Assembly: GCF_044068625.1 (NCBI RefSeq)
Contig: NZ_JBIPKH010000005.1
Span: 1-64,000, forward strand
DNA: 64,000 nucleotides
Source of the DNA: Desulfurivibrio sp044068625
GTDB lineage: Bacteria > Desulfobacterota > Desulfobulbia > Desulfobulbales > Desulfurivibrionaceae
Direction of reading: 5' to 3'
In this document: piece after piece, positions 35,474 to 43,908 of the stretch
Layout of the letters: each line of letters opens with the position of its first letter
Numbering within the stretch: position 1 is the stretch's first letter
Notes under the pieces: model-generated
Database searches by the model: none
What the model was told of the DNA's origin: nothing
What the model saw: the letters and a program-made list of their open reading frames with translations, nothing else
Position numbers and translations under genes: made by a program

Positions 35474-36375
35474 CCCCTGCCTCCCGGCCGCTGGTGGACC
35501 GCCTGAAAATCAAGCTCGAAGCCCTGGGCCACGGGATCTTCTACCTTACCCTGCGCCTGTTTGGCCAACTGGGGGCCTACCTGCTGCTGCTGCCGGTGAT
35601 AACGGTATATGCCGCCACCAGCCGGAAGATTGGGCGCTTGACGGCCCCCTATTTAAGCCGCCGTTTTCCGGCGACCGGCCGCCCGGGCCGCTGGCTGGCC
35701 ATGACCCGGAATCTGATCGCCTTCGGCCAGGTGCTGGTGGATCGCGCCTGGCTGGGCATCAGCGGCGGCGAGCTGCGGGGCGAATTTATCGGCTATCATC
35801 GCCTGGAAGAGCTGGTGAACCGGGGTAAAGGAGTGGTGCTGCTCACCGCCCATGTGGGCAACTGGCAGACGGCCCTGGCCCGGCTGGACAGCCTGCCCAC
35901 CCGGGTTCATGCCTTGATGCACTACGATCAGGAAGCGGCGGCCAAACACTACTTCGATCTCAGCGGCGGCAAACGGCCCTTTGAGATCATCGACAGCGAA
36001 GGGCCGTGGGGCGGGATGATCGAGGCCACCGCCGCCCTCCAGCGGGGCGAGGTGGTCACCATCATGGGGGATCGCCTGGTTAAGGGCTCGGCGGTGGCGG
36101 TGGAGTTTCTGGGAGACCGGACCAGAATACCCGAGGCCGCCTACTTCCTGGCCGGCTCGGTCGGAGCCCCGGTGGTTGTGATGTTTGCCGCCAAGACCGG
36201 ACGCAGATCATACCAGTTAAGGGTCTGGGACAGTTGGTACCCTCACTGGGAAAACCGGGAACAACGAGGGGAGGCTTGCCGCAACTCCGGCGCCAGGTTC
36301 GCGAAAAACCTGCAGGAGTATCTGGACGAGTATCCCCATCAATGGTACAACTTTTACGATTTCTGGCAGCAGTAA
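35470..36375 (+). CDS. LpxL-like acyltransferase with HX4Q motif
   Basis: A 301-residue protein of the lipid A acyltransferase family (membrane segment about 25-50). The usual catalytic HX4E/D motif reads HVGNWQ (His128, Gln133), so the acidic residue is replaced by Gln. The rest of the family (GDRLVKGSAV, then FLGDRTRIP) is intact. Such proteins in aryl-polyene clusters transfer the polyene to a glycolipid acceptor. It overlaps the GT2 gene, which suggests they work together. The Gln change may alter or abolish activity. Confidence 0.82.
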   Translation: MTPASRPLVDRLKIKLEALGHGIFYLTLRLFGQLGAYLLLLPVITVYAATSRKIGRLTAPYLSRRFPATGRPGRWLAMTRNLIAFGQVLVDRAWLGISGGELRGEFIGYHRLEELVNRGKGVVLLTAHVGNWQTALARLDSLPTRVHALMHYDQEAAAKHYFDLSGGKRPFEIIDSEGPWGGMIEATAALQRGEVVTIMGDRLVKGSAVAVEFLGDRTRIPEAAYFLAGSVGAPVVVMFAAKTGRRSYQLRVWDSWYPHWENREQRGEACRNSGARFAKNLQEYLDEYPHQWYNFYDFWQQ

Positions 36376-36400
36376 CTTAAACCAACTAATTGGAAGGAAC

Positions 36401-36658
36401 ATGGAAGAGCTCAAAGAGAAACTGAAGCGGATCCTGATCGACGAAATTAAAATCCAGGGCATGACCCCGGCGGACCTCAAGGACGACATGCCCCTGTTCG
36501 GCGATGACGGCCTGGGGCTTGACTCCCTGGACGCGGTGGAACTGGTTGTCCTGGTGCAAAAGCATTTCGACGTCCAGATTGCCGACATGGAGGAGGGTAA
36601 AGAGGCCTTCGCCTCCATCGCCAGCCTGGCCAACTATATTCACCAGAAAAAAAGCTGA
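36401..36658 (+). CDS. Acyl carrier protein 3
   Basis: An 85-residue ACP with phosphopantetheine Ser42 in GLGLDSLDAVE and a ribosome-binding site GGAAGGA upstream. It directly precedes ketosynthase 3 and its cysteine-less partner, the arrangement of the elongation module in aryl-polyene clusters. It is very acidic, as expected. Confidence 0.93.
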   Translation: MEELKEKLKRILIDEIKIQGMTPADLKDDMPLFGDDGLGLDSLDAVELVVLVQKHFDVQIADMEEGKEAFASIASLANYIHQKKS

Positions 36659-36670
36659 AGGTAATCTCTG

Positions 36671-37906
36671 GTGCCAGCAGCAGACAGGATCGCCATCAGC
36701 GGCATGGGGTGTATCTCCGCCGCGGGTAAAAATCCGGAGGAACACCTCCGATCGCTCAACGGCCAACCGGTGGCTTGCGCCCCGGTACCGGGGGAGACCT
36801 TTGCCACCTCCCTGACCTTCCCGGTATTCAGCGCTCCAGCCGAGCCGCTGCCCGCCCAAGGCCCCGCTTTCCCACGACTTACCCAAATAGCCGCCGACCT
36901 GAGTCCCACCGCCCGGCTGGCCCTCCGGGCCACCCTCCAGGCCCTGGCCCGCAGCGGGATAGAGCCGGCGGATCTGCGGAAAAAGCGGGTGGGAATCTGT
37001 CTGGGCACCACGGTGGGTTGCGCCTTTAACGACGAGGATTACTACCGGGCCTGGCGGCAGGGGGCGCGCCCACCCCTGGACCCGGTGCGCCGTTACCTGC
37101 GCGGCAATATCAGCGCAATCCTCCAGGAGATCCTGGGGGTGAGCGGCCCCTGCCTGGTGGTCACCAACGCCTGCGCCTCGGGCACCGATGCCCTCGGCAT
37201 CGCCGGCAACTGGTTGCGCAGCGGGCGCTGCGAGCTGGCCATTGCCGGCGGGGCCGACGGCCTGTCACGCATCGCCTGCAACGGCTTTGCCGCCCTCCAG
37301 CTCACCGATTCCTCTCCCTGCCGTCCCTTTGATCAGAGCCGACAGGGGCTGAATCTGGGCGAGGGGGCCGCCGTGCTGCTGCTGGAAAAGGGGGCATCGG
37401 CCCACCGGGCCCAGCGCCGGACCATGGGCTGGCTGCGCGGCTACGGCACCGCCGCCGATGCCTGGCATCCCACCGCCCCCCATCCGGAAGGGCGCGGCTT
37501 GCAGGCGGCCATTAGGGCCGCCCTTAAAGATGCCATGATCCAAAATCGGGAACAGATCGCCCTGATCAACGGTCATGGTACCGCTACCCCCAGCAATGAC
37601 CTGGCGGAGACCTCGGCCCTGGCCGCCATCTTCACCGCCGATTATCGTCCGCCGCTGGTTTCAACCAAATCCCTGACCGGTCATACCCTGGGGGCGGCCG
37701 GGGCCATCGAGGCGGTCTTTACCCTGCTGGCCCTGCAAAACGAGACAACTTCGGGAACCCGCCGCTGCCGGCAACCCGACCCGGCCTTTCCCTACCGGCC
37801 GCTGACCGAAGATGAGCAGGTTGTGCTCTCCGGCAGGATCGGGCTTTCCCAATCCCTGGCCTTTGGCGGCGGCAACAGTTGCCTGGTCCTGGAGGCGGCC
37901 CCATGA
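36671..37906 (+). CDS. Beta-ketoacyl-ACP synthase (FabF-like) 3
   Basis: A 411-residue ketosynthase with a complete triad: Cys168 (NACASGT), His302 (NGHGTATP) and His338 (SLTGHTLGAAG). The start is GTG 36671. It is followed by a cysteine-less ketosynthase-like protein overlapping its stop, which matches the ApeO-ApeC ketosynthase/chain-length-factor pair described for aryl polyenes. A role in polyene elongation is therefore likely. Confidence 0.92.
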   Translation: MPAADRIAISGMGCISAAGKNPEEHLRSLNGQPVACAPVPGETFATSLTFPVFSAPAEPLPAQGPAFPRLTQIAADLSPTARLALRATLQALARSGIEPADLRKKRVGICLGTTVGCAFNDEDYYRAWRQGARPPLDPVRRYLRGNISAILQEILGVSGPCLVVTNACASGTDALGIAGNWLRSGRCELAIAGGADGLSRIACNGFAALQLTDSSPCRPFDQSRQGLNLGEGAAVLLLEKGASAHRAQRRTMGWLRGYGTAADAWHPTAPHPEGRGLQAAIRAALKDAMIQNREQIALINGHGTATPSNDLAETSALAAIFTADYRPPLVSTKSLTGHTLGAAGAIEAVFTLLALQNETTSGTRRCRQPDPAFPYRPLTEDEQVVLSGRIGLSQSLAFGGGNSCLVLEAAP

Positions 37907-38718
37907 GCAAGTCGTTGAATAAAGGTATTTTTATCGCTAAGGTGGCACAGGAGATCGGAGAGCCAACGATTCCCGCCGACCTGCTCCGCGACCTGCGCCG
38001 GGCCGATCTTTTTATCCAATTGGCCGTTCTGGCCGGCAGCGCGGCCTTGGGTCCCGATCCAGGGGATGATCCCTGCCAGACCGGGGTCTTTCTGGGCACC
38101 ACCACCGGCCCCCTGGACACCAATTTCGCCTTTCTCGATTCCCTCTTCGACAATGGTGAAAGTCAGGCCTCCCCCACCCTCTTTTCCCATTCCGTCCATA
38201 ACGCCGCCGCCGGCTATCTCGCCCGGCTGCTCAATCTCAGAGGGCCGGCTCAAACGATCACTACTCCCGGCTGGCCCTTTCTGGCGGCCCTGGCCGAGGC
38301 CAAAACCGCCCTGGAGCTGATGCCGCTGAAGCGGGCCCTGGTGCTGGCCGTGGAGGAGGAGTCCCCGGTGCTGGTTGAGGCCGCGGCCAGGGAATCGGCC
38401 ATGGCGGCGGCTTCCTCCCCGCGACGGGGAGCGGTGGCCTGGCTGCTGACCACCGAGGTCGATTCAGGCTACCGTTTACCCCGCTTGACTGCTATCCTGG
38501 TGGAAGAGAACCATAGCGCCGCCGAGTTCTACCTGCGGCGCCAGGAGGAGGCTTTTCAGCCGGACTTTACCCTTGACCCCGCAGCAAAAGTCCCGGCCGG
38601 GCTGGCCCCGGCCCTGGCGTTGACCCAGGCGGTGGAGGAGGCCCGGCCCGGAGAAAGTCCGCTCTCCTGGACCGTTACGGGCCCCTGCGGCCGGGCCGCG
38701 ATCCGCATTGAACGGTAA
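37903..38718 (+). CDS. Ketosynthase-like chain-length-factor candidate lacking the Cys (2)
   Basis: A 271-residue protein aligning with the N-terminal ketosynthase domain. Residues TGVFLGTTTGPLDTNFAFLD match the usual Gly-rich segment, and GPAQTITTPGWPF stands where active enzymes have a Cys (TTPG in place of TACA), so the nucleophile is lost. This is the pattern of chain-length factors. ATG 37903 overlaps the ketosynthase 3 stop and has GGAGG seven bases upstream, implying a heterodimer with that enzyme. Confidence 0.75.
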   Translation: MSKSLNKGIFIAKVAQEIGEPTIPADLLRDLRRADLFIQLAVLAGSAALGPDPGDDPCQTGVFLGTTTGPLDTNFAFLDSLFDNGESQASPTLFSHSVHNAAAGYLARLLNLRGPAQTITTPGWPFLAALAEAKTALELMPLKRALVLAVEEESPVLVEAAARESAMAAASSPRRGAVAWLLTTEVDSGYRLPRLTAILVEENHSAAEFYLRRQEEAFQPDFTLDPAAKVPAGLAPALALTQAVEEARPGESPLSWTVTGPCGRAAIRIER

Positions 38719-38772
38719 GGCTCTTGCCCCCGTTTCGGGAAAGCAAACCCACAACCCCAAGGAGGTGTCAAA

Positions 38773-39375
38773 ATGAGATTAGCCAACTGGATTCTGGTTG
38801 CCACCGGCGCAATTTTTGCCTCTCTGAGCCTGGGAGCCACCCCGGCCCTGGCCATTCAATCCCTGGGCGGGATGGTCGGCCAGACTTACTATCTGGCCTA
38901 CAATCTCCACCCCGATCCCGAAAGAAACACCCTCTCGTCGGTGAATTACCAGCTGGATGGAGCCATGATCCCCTGGGGCACCCAGGTGAAGGTGCTGGGG
39001 GTCGATCGCCGGGGGATGCGACTGGAGGCGGTGGAGAGCAAAAAGGTTTACCTCTATCAGTTTCATCGGGAAACCGGCCAGACCCTGGCCCTGAGCGACC
39101 ACCTGGCCAAACTGCTGGTCAAGGATATCTCCGGCCTGAAAAAGGAGGTCAGCGCCCTGCCGGCCCTGGATCAGCGGGGAATCAAAGAGGGGCGGGTCAA
39201 GCTGGGGATGACCAAGCGGGGCACCCTGATCGCCATCGGTCACCCCCCGGAATTCGCCACCCCCAACCCCGAAAGCGACAACACCTGGAATTACTGGTAC
39301 AACCGCTTCCGCACCTTCATCGTTAATTTCGACGACAAGGGCAAGGTGGAAGGGCTGACCGGCTATCCCTTCTAG
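38773..39375 (+). CDS. Secreted protein with a BamE/SmpA-like C-terminus
   Basis: A 200-residue exported protein. A signal peptide is evident (MRLANWILVATGAIFASLSL, then ATPALA at the cleavage region), with no lipobox Cys. The C-terminal part (VKLGMTKRGTLIAIGHPPEF, then NTWNYWYNR and a hydrophobic strand) resembles the BamE/OmlA fold, whose members often bind peptidoglycan or help outer-membrane assembly. It has an almost perfect ribosome-binding site (AAGGAGGTG at 38759-38767). Its role in the cluster is unclear; I do not assign a function. Confidence 0.6.
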   Translation: MRLANWILVATGAIFASLSLGATPALAIQSLGGMVGQTYYLAYNLHPDPERNTLSSVNYQLDGAMIPWGTQVKVLGVDRRGMRLEAVESKKVYLYQFHRETGQTLALSDHLAKLLVKDISGLKKEVSALPALDQRGIKEGRVKLGMTKRGTLIAIGHPPEFATPNPESDNTWNYWYNRFRTFIVNFDDKGKVEGLTGYPF

Positions 39376-39416
39376 GCCCGGGGATTCGCCGTAACTCTTG
39401 ACTTGATGGTAACAAG

Positions 39417-40145
39417 ATGACCCAAACACCCATAGCTTTTATCTCCGGGGCCAGCCGGGGCATTGGCGCCGCCATTGCCCTCCGGCTGGCCGCCGGTGGT
39501 TATGATATCTGGCTCAACTACCACTCCTCCCATGGCCCGGCCCAGTCCCTGCGGGAACAGATCGAAGCCATGGGCCGCCAATGCACCCTGCTCCCCTTCG
39601 ACGTGGCCGATGAGGCGGCGGTGACCGCGGCCCTCGAACCCCTGCTGGACCAGGCGGTGCCCTACGCCTTTATCCATAACGCCGGGATCACCCGCGATGG
39701 CCTGTTGCCCATGATGGGGCGCAAAGAGTGGGACCAGGTACTCAACACCCACCTCACCGGCTTTTTCCTGATGGGCCGCCTGATCTCCAAGGCGATGCTC
39801 TCCAAGCGGCAGGGACGGATCATCGCCATCGCCTCGGTCTCGGGAGAGACCGGCCAGGCCGGGCAGGTCAACTATGCCGCCGCCAAGGCCGGCCTGATCG
39901 GGGCCTGCAAATCCCTGGCCCGGGAGCTGGCCCGGCGCAACATCCTGGTCAATGTGGTCTCCCCGGGACTGATCGCCACCGAGATGATCAAGGATCTGCC
40001 CCTGGACAAGATCCTGCCCCTGGTGCCCTTGAACCGGGTCGGCACCGTGGATGAGGTTTCCGGGGTGGTGGAGTTTCTGCTCAGCCCGGCAGCCGGCTAT
40101 ATCACCGGCCAGGTGATCGGAGTCAACGGCGGCCTTTACATGTAG
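39417..40145 (+). CDS. 3-oxoacyl-ACP reductase (FabG-like)
   Basis: A 242-residue short-chain dehydrogenase/reductase. The cofactor motif is GASRGIG (11-17) and the catalytic set is Ser140, Tyr153 and Lys157 (SVSGETG, NYAAAKAG). NNAG-equivalent HNAGITRD is present. It reduces beta-keto groups with NADPH during chain growth, equivalent to ApeQ in aryl-polyene clusters. The ATG has only a weak ribosome-binding site. The stop codon lies in the first base-pairs of a long palindrome. Confidence 0.93.
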   Translation: MTQTPIAFISGASRGIGAAIALRLAAGGYDIWLNYHSSHGPAQSLREQIEAMGRQCTLLPFDVADEAAVTAALEPLLDQAVPYAFIHNAGITRDGLLPMMGRKEWDQVLNTHLTGFFLMGRLISKAMLSKRQGRIIAIASVSGETGQAGQVNYAAAKAGLIGACKSLARELARRNILVNVVSPGLIATEMIKDLPLDKILPLVPLNRVGTVDEVSGVVEFLLSPAAGYITGQVIGVNGGLYM

Positions 40146-40254
40146 GTAAACGTTCAGCCGTGCCCCATCTTCGGGCGATCAGCCAAGCTTACGTACCCGG
40201 GGTACGCGGCGCTTGGCTGCTTACCCGAACCTGGGGCACGGCTGAACGTTTACC
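40145..40254. repeat. 110-bp palindromic element
   Basis: A near-perfect inverted repeat occupies the gap between fabG and the dehydratase gene. Outer arms of 23 bp are perfect (40145-40167 and 40232-40254, starting GGTAAACGTTCAGCCG). Inner arms are imperfect (TTCGGG/CCCGAA at 40170-40175 and 40224-40229; CAGCCAAGC/GCTTGGCTG at 40180-40188 and 40211-40219). The centre is a 15-base palindrome (40192-40206). It may be a repeat-family (MITE or REP-like) insertion or a strong RNA hairpin lowering downstream expression. No transposase is nearby and no second copy of this sequence is in the window. Confidence 0.7.
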
Positions 40255-40278
40255 GCCCGTTAAATCAAAAGGAACTCG

Positions 40279-40722
40279 ATGAACCCCATCCAACTGCCCC
40301 ATCCGGTGACGGAATTGCTGCCCCACCGGCCGCCGATTCTCCTGGTGGCCACCCTGCTGGAACGCAACCAGGAGGCCGTGGTCGAGGCCACGGTGCCCGC
40401 GACGGGGATCTGGCTTGACCCAAATTCCCGGGTGCTGCCCGAGTACTATATCGAGCTGGTGGCCCAGGCCATGGCCGCAGTCAACGGTTATGACGCCCGG
40501 CAGGCGGGTAAGGAGCCCGAGGGGGGAATGCTGGTGGGGGTTGACCATTTCTCCCTGCTGGCGCTGCCCGATCCCGGCCGCACGGTATGGATCGATGTCG
40601 CCAAAACCTTTGAGTTCGGGGCGGTCAAAATCGTCAACGGAGTGGTGCGTGATGCCGACGGCAAACTGGCCGAGGTCAAACTTAAAATCTGGTCCGGTGA
40701 TCTGCCGGGAGGGACCCCATGA
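40279..40722 (+). CDS. Hot-dog 3-hydroxyacyl-ACP dehydratase, ApeP-like
   Basis: A 147-residue hot-dog protein. It has the LPHRPPILLVA segment (14-24) and Glu59 in EYYIELVAQAM, the position of the catalytic Glu. The classical GHFPxxP His motif is absent, as in the divergent ApeP/ApeI-type dehydratases. It would remove water from beta-hydroxyacyl-ACP during polyene synthesis. A ribosome-binding site (AAAGGAA) precedes the ATG. The stop overlaps the LolA-like gene start (ATGA). Confidence 0.75.
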   Translation: MNPIQLPHPVTELLPHRPPILLVATLLERNQEAVVEATVPATGIWLDPNSRVLPEYYIELVAQAMAAVNGYDARQAGKEPEGGMLVGVDHFSLLALPDPGRTVWIDVAKTFEFGAVKIVNGVVRDADGKLAEVKLKIWSGDLPGGTP

Positions 40723-41360
40723 TCCTGGCTCGACTGATGAGGGGAGGGTTCCTGCTGCTCTGTTTTTTACTGGCGGCGACCCCGGTCATGGCCGCCGGCG
40801 AAGACCCGGCCCCTTTGCTGCAAGAGCTGGAAGCCACCGCCGCCCAGGTTCGTAACCTCTCCAGCTCCTTTACCCAGGAGAAGCAGCTGGCCCTTTTCGC
40901 CCGACCGGTAATCTTCCACGGCACCCTCCATCTGGCCCGACCCGATCGTTTGCGCTGGGAATTCACCCGCCCGGTGCCCTCGGTCCTGATCTTCAAGGGG
41001 GAGAGCGGCCTGCGCTGCGCCGAGGGCCAAACCACCCGCTTTGACCTGAAGAGCGATCCGATCATGGCGATGGTGGCCCACCAGCTCTGGCTCTGGCTGG
41101 GCGGCGATTATGCCAAACTGGCGGCTGAGTACCAGCTAACCCTGGCCGCCCCCCACACCCTGCTGGTTGAACCCAAAAACCGCCAGGTCGGCGAATTTAT
41201 CGCCTCGGTCACCATCGCTTTCGACCCCGACTCCCTGCAACCGCGGCAAGTGATAATTGCCGAACCCGGCGGAGACAGCACCACCATCTCCTTCCACGAC
41301 TACCAGCTCGATGCCCCCCTTGATGAAAATCTTTTCAGCCGCTGCAACAGCCGTGAATAG
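40719..41360 (+). CDS. LolA-like outer-membrane carrier
   Basis: A 213-residue periplasmic protein. The signal peptide is about 1-26 (LLLCFLLAATPVMA). The LolA fold is recognisable from the SSFTQEK segment and the HGTLHLARPDRLRWEF strands. Similar LolA-like proteins in aryl-polyene clusters carry the lipid-linked product across the periplasm. It is followed by the MMPL exporter, supporting a transport role. Confidence 0.82.
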   Translation: MILARLMRGGFLLLCFLLAATPVMAAGEDPAPLLQELEATAAQVRNLSSSFTQEKQLALFARPVIFHGTLHLARPDRLRWEFTRPVPSVLIFKGESGLRCAEGQTTRFDLKSDPIMAMVAHQLWLWLGGDYAKLAAEYQLTLAAPHTLLVEPKNRQVGEFIASVTIAFDPDSLQPRQVIIAEPGGDSTTISFHDYQLDAPLDENLFSRCNSRE

Positions 41361-43908
41361 AGGGCCAGCTGGTGATCATGGGGAGGGCCGGACCCCGGCC
41401 GCCCCGGATTTGCCCGCTGCCGGGCGCATGGACGCGCAGGGGGCAGCTGGCACCTCGCAGGCGGGCAGGATGCCCGCCGAGAATGAGGGGCGGCCGGGGT
41501 CCGGCCCTCCCCCTCCCCGTGATCACCCACCATCACGACCGCCGTGGCCCTGGCTGCTGGTGCTGCTGATCGTCCTGGCTGGGACCTGGCAGGCATTCAA
41601 GCTGGAGATCAACGACGACGCCCTGGATCTTTTACCCGGAGAGGCGGTTCGCGGTGACATCGCCCTGCTGCAGCAGTTGGGCCTGGTGGACCGCCTCTTC
41701 ATCACCCTGAGCCATGACCCCACCCACTACCCGGATGGAGAGGCGGCCCTCAGCGCCCTGAAAGCCAGCGCCGTGGGAGTCGGGGAGGCCATGGCGGCGG
41801 CCCCGCTGTTCACCGAGGTGATCTACCGTTTCCCCACCGATTTTGAACTGGCCCTTTTCCAGGAACTTGAGCCCCACCTGCCCACCCTGCTCCATGAGGA
41901 GGAGCTGGCCGCCCTGGCTCCTCGACTGACTGAAGAGCAACTGACCCGCACCCTGGAAACTAACTTCGCCCGCCTCAACAGTCCGGTCGGTTTTATCCTT
42001 AAAAATCAGGTCCAGCGTGATCCCCTGGGCCTGATGGGCCTGGTGCTGCAAAAACTGTCCCATCTTGAAAGCGGCTTCACCGGCTCCATCAGCGACGGTT
42101 TTTTCCTCAGCGATGATCGCGCCAGCATCCTGCTGCTGGCGGAAAGCACCAGATCGCTGACCGACTCCAGCGGGGCCAGGGAGGTGGCCCGGCGGCTGAC
42201 GAAGATCATGGAAGAGAACCTGACCGCCGGGGTGGAGTGGCGGATAATCGGCTCCTTACCCCATACCCTGGCCAATGCCGATTCCGTTCAGCGTGACCTG
42301 CGGCTGCTCTTGCCGGTGGCCACCGTTCTCCTCTTCAGCATGCTGATCTTTACCCTGCGGGACTGGCGGGCTTTGCTGGTGCTGGGCATCCCCTTCCTGG
42401 CGGCTCCGGCCGCCATCGCGGTGATGGGAATGATCCATGGCCGGGTCAGCGCCCTGGCCCTGGGTTTCGGTATCGTCCTGATCGGCATCGCCGTTGACTT
42501 CGCCGTCCATATCTATCTGGCCCTGGTCGGCGCGGAGGGCGACAGCAGACAGATCAAGAAGTTGCTCTTGCGACCCGTGGCCCTGGCCACCCTGACCACC
42601 GCCGGGGTTTTCATCATCCTGTTGTTTTCCGAAGTCCCCTCCCATCGGCAGATGGCCTCCCTCTCCCTGAGCGGCATTCTGCTGGCGGTGATCTTCTCCT
42701 GGCTGCTGCTGCCCACCCTTGTTGGCCCCGGGCGGATAAGACCGCGCCCGGCCCCCTGGTTCCGGGTGCCGAATATCCCCTCGCTGCCGGGACGGTTCAT
42801 GGCTCTGGCCCTGTGGGGCTCACTGCTGGCCGCCGGCGTACTCTCCTGGCCGCAACTGACTTACAATGGCGACCTCCAGGTGCTGGACGCCCCCGACCCC
42901 AAAGTGCTCGCCGATGAAGAGCACTTCCGGGCCACCTGGCGGGAGCGGGGGGATCAGGCCTTTGTGGTGGCGGCCGGCTCCACCCTGGAGCAGGCCCTGG
43001 ATCGGAATTTCATTGTCTATCAGCACCTGCGGCAAGCCGACTCTCTGCAATTTCAGAGCCTGGCCCCGCTGCTGCCCGGACCGGCGGCCCAACAACGGCA
43101 ACTGACCGCCTGGAACGAGTTCTGGCGTTCTCACTCCGCAGAGTTCCTGCCCCGGTTCGACAAAGCCGCGGCGGCGGCCGGCTTTGCCCCCGACGCCTTT
43201 AAACCCTTCCTTAAGCGGCTCGAGACGGCACCGACGGCCAGCAATCCGACAAGAATTCTCCAAGGGCCGCTGCAACCTCTGCTGGCCACCATGGTAAGGC
43301 TGCCCGGCCCGTCAACCGACGGCAACCAGCCGGATATTCTGCTGTTGACCACGGTGGCACCGGCGGCCGCAGCCCTCCCTTTACTGCTGGCCCTGGAAAC
43401 GGAGCATCCCGGGATCACCGTCCTTGCCAACCAGAAGTGGCGGCGGCAGGTGGAGGAGCTGATGCGCCATGACATGGTGGTCCTGGTCAGCGGAGCCGCC
43501 ATCCTGATCAGCCTGCTGGCCCTGCTGGCCTTCCGAAAACCCCGGCTGGTGCTGGCCGTATTGGCCCCGGTCCTGTCGGCCCTGGCCGCCATGATCATCT
43601 TCAGCCGGCTAACCAGCGGCGAACTCAATATGATGCATCTTTTGATGGGGATCATGGTGATCGGCCTGAGTGTGGATTACGGAATTTTCGTGGTCTGCGC
43701 CCGGGGTGGCCGCCTGGAGGGCAAAACTTTCCTGGCGGTTTCCATTTGCGCCGCCAGCTCCCTGCTCAGTTTCGGGGTCCTGGCCTTTGCCCAGCACCCC
43801 GCCCTCCACTCCCTGGGGGTCACCGTCCTTTGCGGCATCGGCCTGGCCTGGCCCACGGCGCTGGTGATCTCGCCCATTCTGGCCGGCAACGGCTGCCGGG
43901 AAAGCTAG
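41353..43908 (+). CDS. MMPL/RND-type exporter
   Basis: A roughly 850-residue RND-superfamily exporter. A hydrophobic segment (WPWLLVLLIVLAGTWQAF) opens the mature protein and two repeats each hold a membrane block (about GIAVDFAVHIYLAL and GLSVDYGIFVVCARGG, the typical charged TM4 Asp motifs). Large periplasmic loops follow TM1 and TM7. It moves the lipid product to the periplasm/outer membrane. The start is unsure: GTG 41353 overlaps the LolA-like stop; ATG 41428 or 41470 are alternatives. With 41353 or 41428 the N-terminus includes sequence from a palindromic element. Confidence 0.88.
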   Translation: MNRGPAGDHGEGRTPAAPDLPAAGRMDAQGAAGTSQAGRMPAENEGRPGSGPPPPRDHPPSRPPWPWLLVLLIVLAGTWQAFKLEINDDALDLLPGEAVRGDIALLQQLGLVDRLFITLSHDPTHYPDGEAALSALKASAVGVGEAMAAAPLFTEVIYRFPTDFELALFQELEPHLPTLLHEEELAALAPRLTEEQLTRTLETNFARLNSPVGFILKNQVQRDPLGLMGLVLQKLSHLESGFTGSISDGFFLSDDRASILLLAESTRSLTDSSGAREVARRLTKIMEENLTAGVEWRIIGSLPHTLANADSVQRDLRLLLPVATVLLFSMLIFTLRDWRALLVLGIPFLAAPAAIAVMGMIHGRVSALALGFGIVLIGIAVDFAVHIYLALVGAEGDSRQIKKLLLRPVALATLTTAGVFIILLFSEVPSHRQMASLSLSGILLAVIFSWLLLPTLVGPGRIRPRPAPWFRVPNIPSLPGRFMALALWGSLLAAGVLSWPQLTYNGDLQVLDAPDPKVLADEEHFRATWRERGDQAFVVAAGSTLEQALDRNFIVYQHLRQADSLQFQSLAPLLPGPAAQQRQLTAWNEFWRSHSAEFLPRFDKAAAAAGFAPDAFKPFLKRLETAPTASNPTRILQGPLQPLLATMVRLPGPSTDGNQPDILLLTTVAPAAAALPLLLALETEHPGITVLANQKWRRQVEELMRHDMVVLVSGAAILISLLALLAFRKPRLVLAVLAPVLSALAAMIIFSRLTSGELNMMHLLMGIMVIGLSVDYGIFVVCARGGRLEGKTFLAVSICAASSLLSFGVLAFAQHPALHSLGVTVLCGIGLAWPTALVISPILAGNGCRES
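41371..41527. repeat. 157-bp palindromic element in the 5' part of the exporter gene
   Basis: A second long inverted repeat. The left arm (41371-41405) and right arm (41487-41527) are reverse complements apart from a six-base GGGGAG insertion and one mismatch; both contain GGGCCGGACCCCGGCCGCCCC-like sequence. The interior contains another hairpin (41460-41478). It lies just after the LolA-like gene and inside the likely exporter reading frame. Its sequence is unrelated to the 40145-40254 element. Confidence 0.7.
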
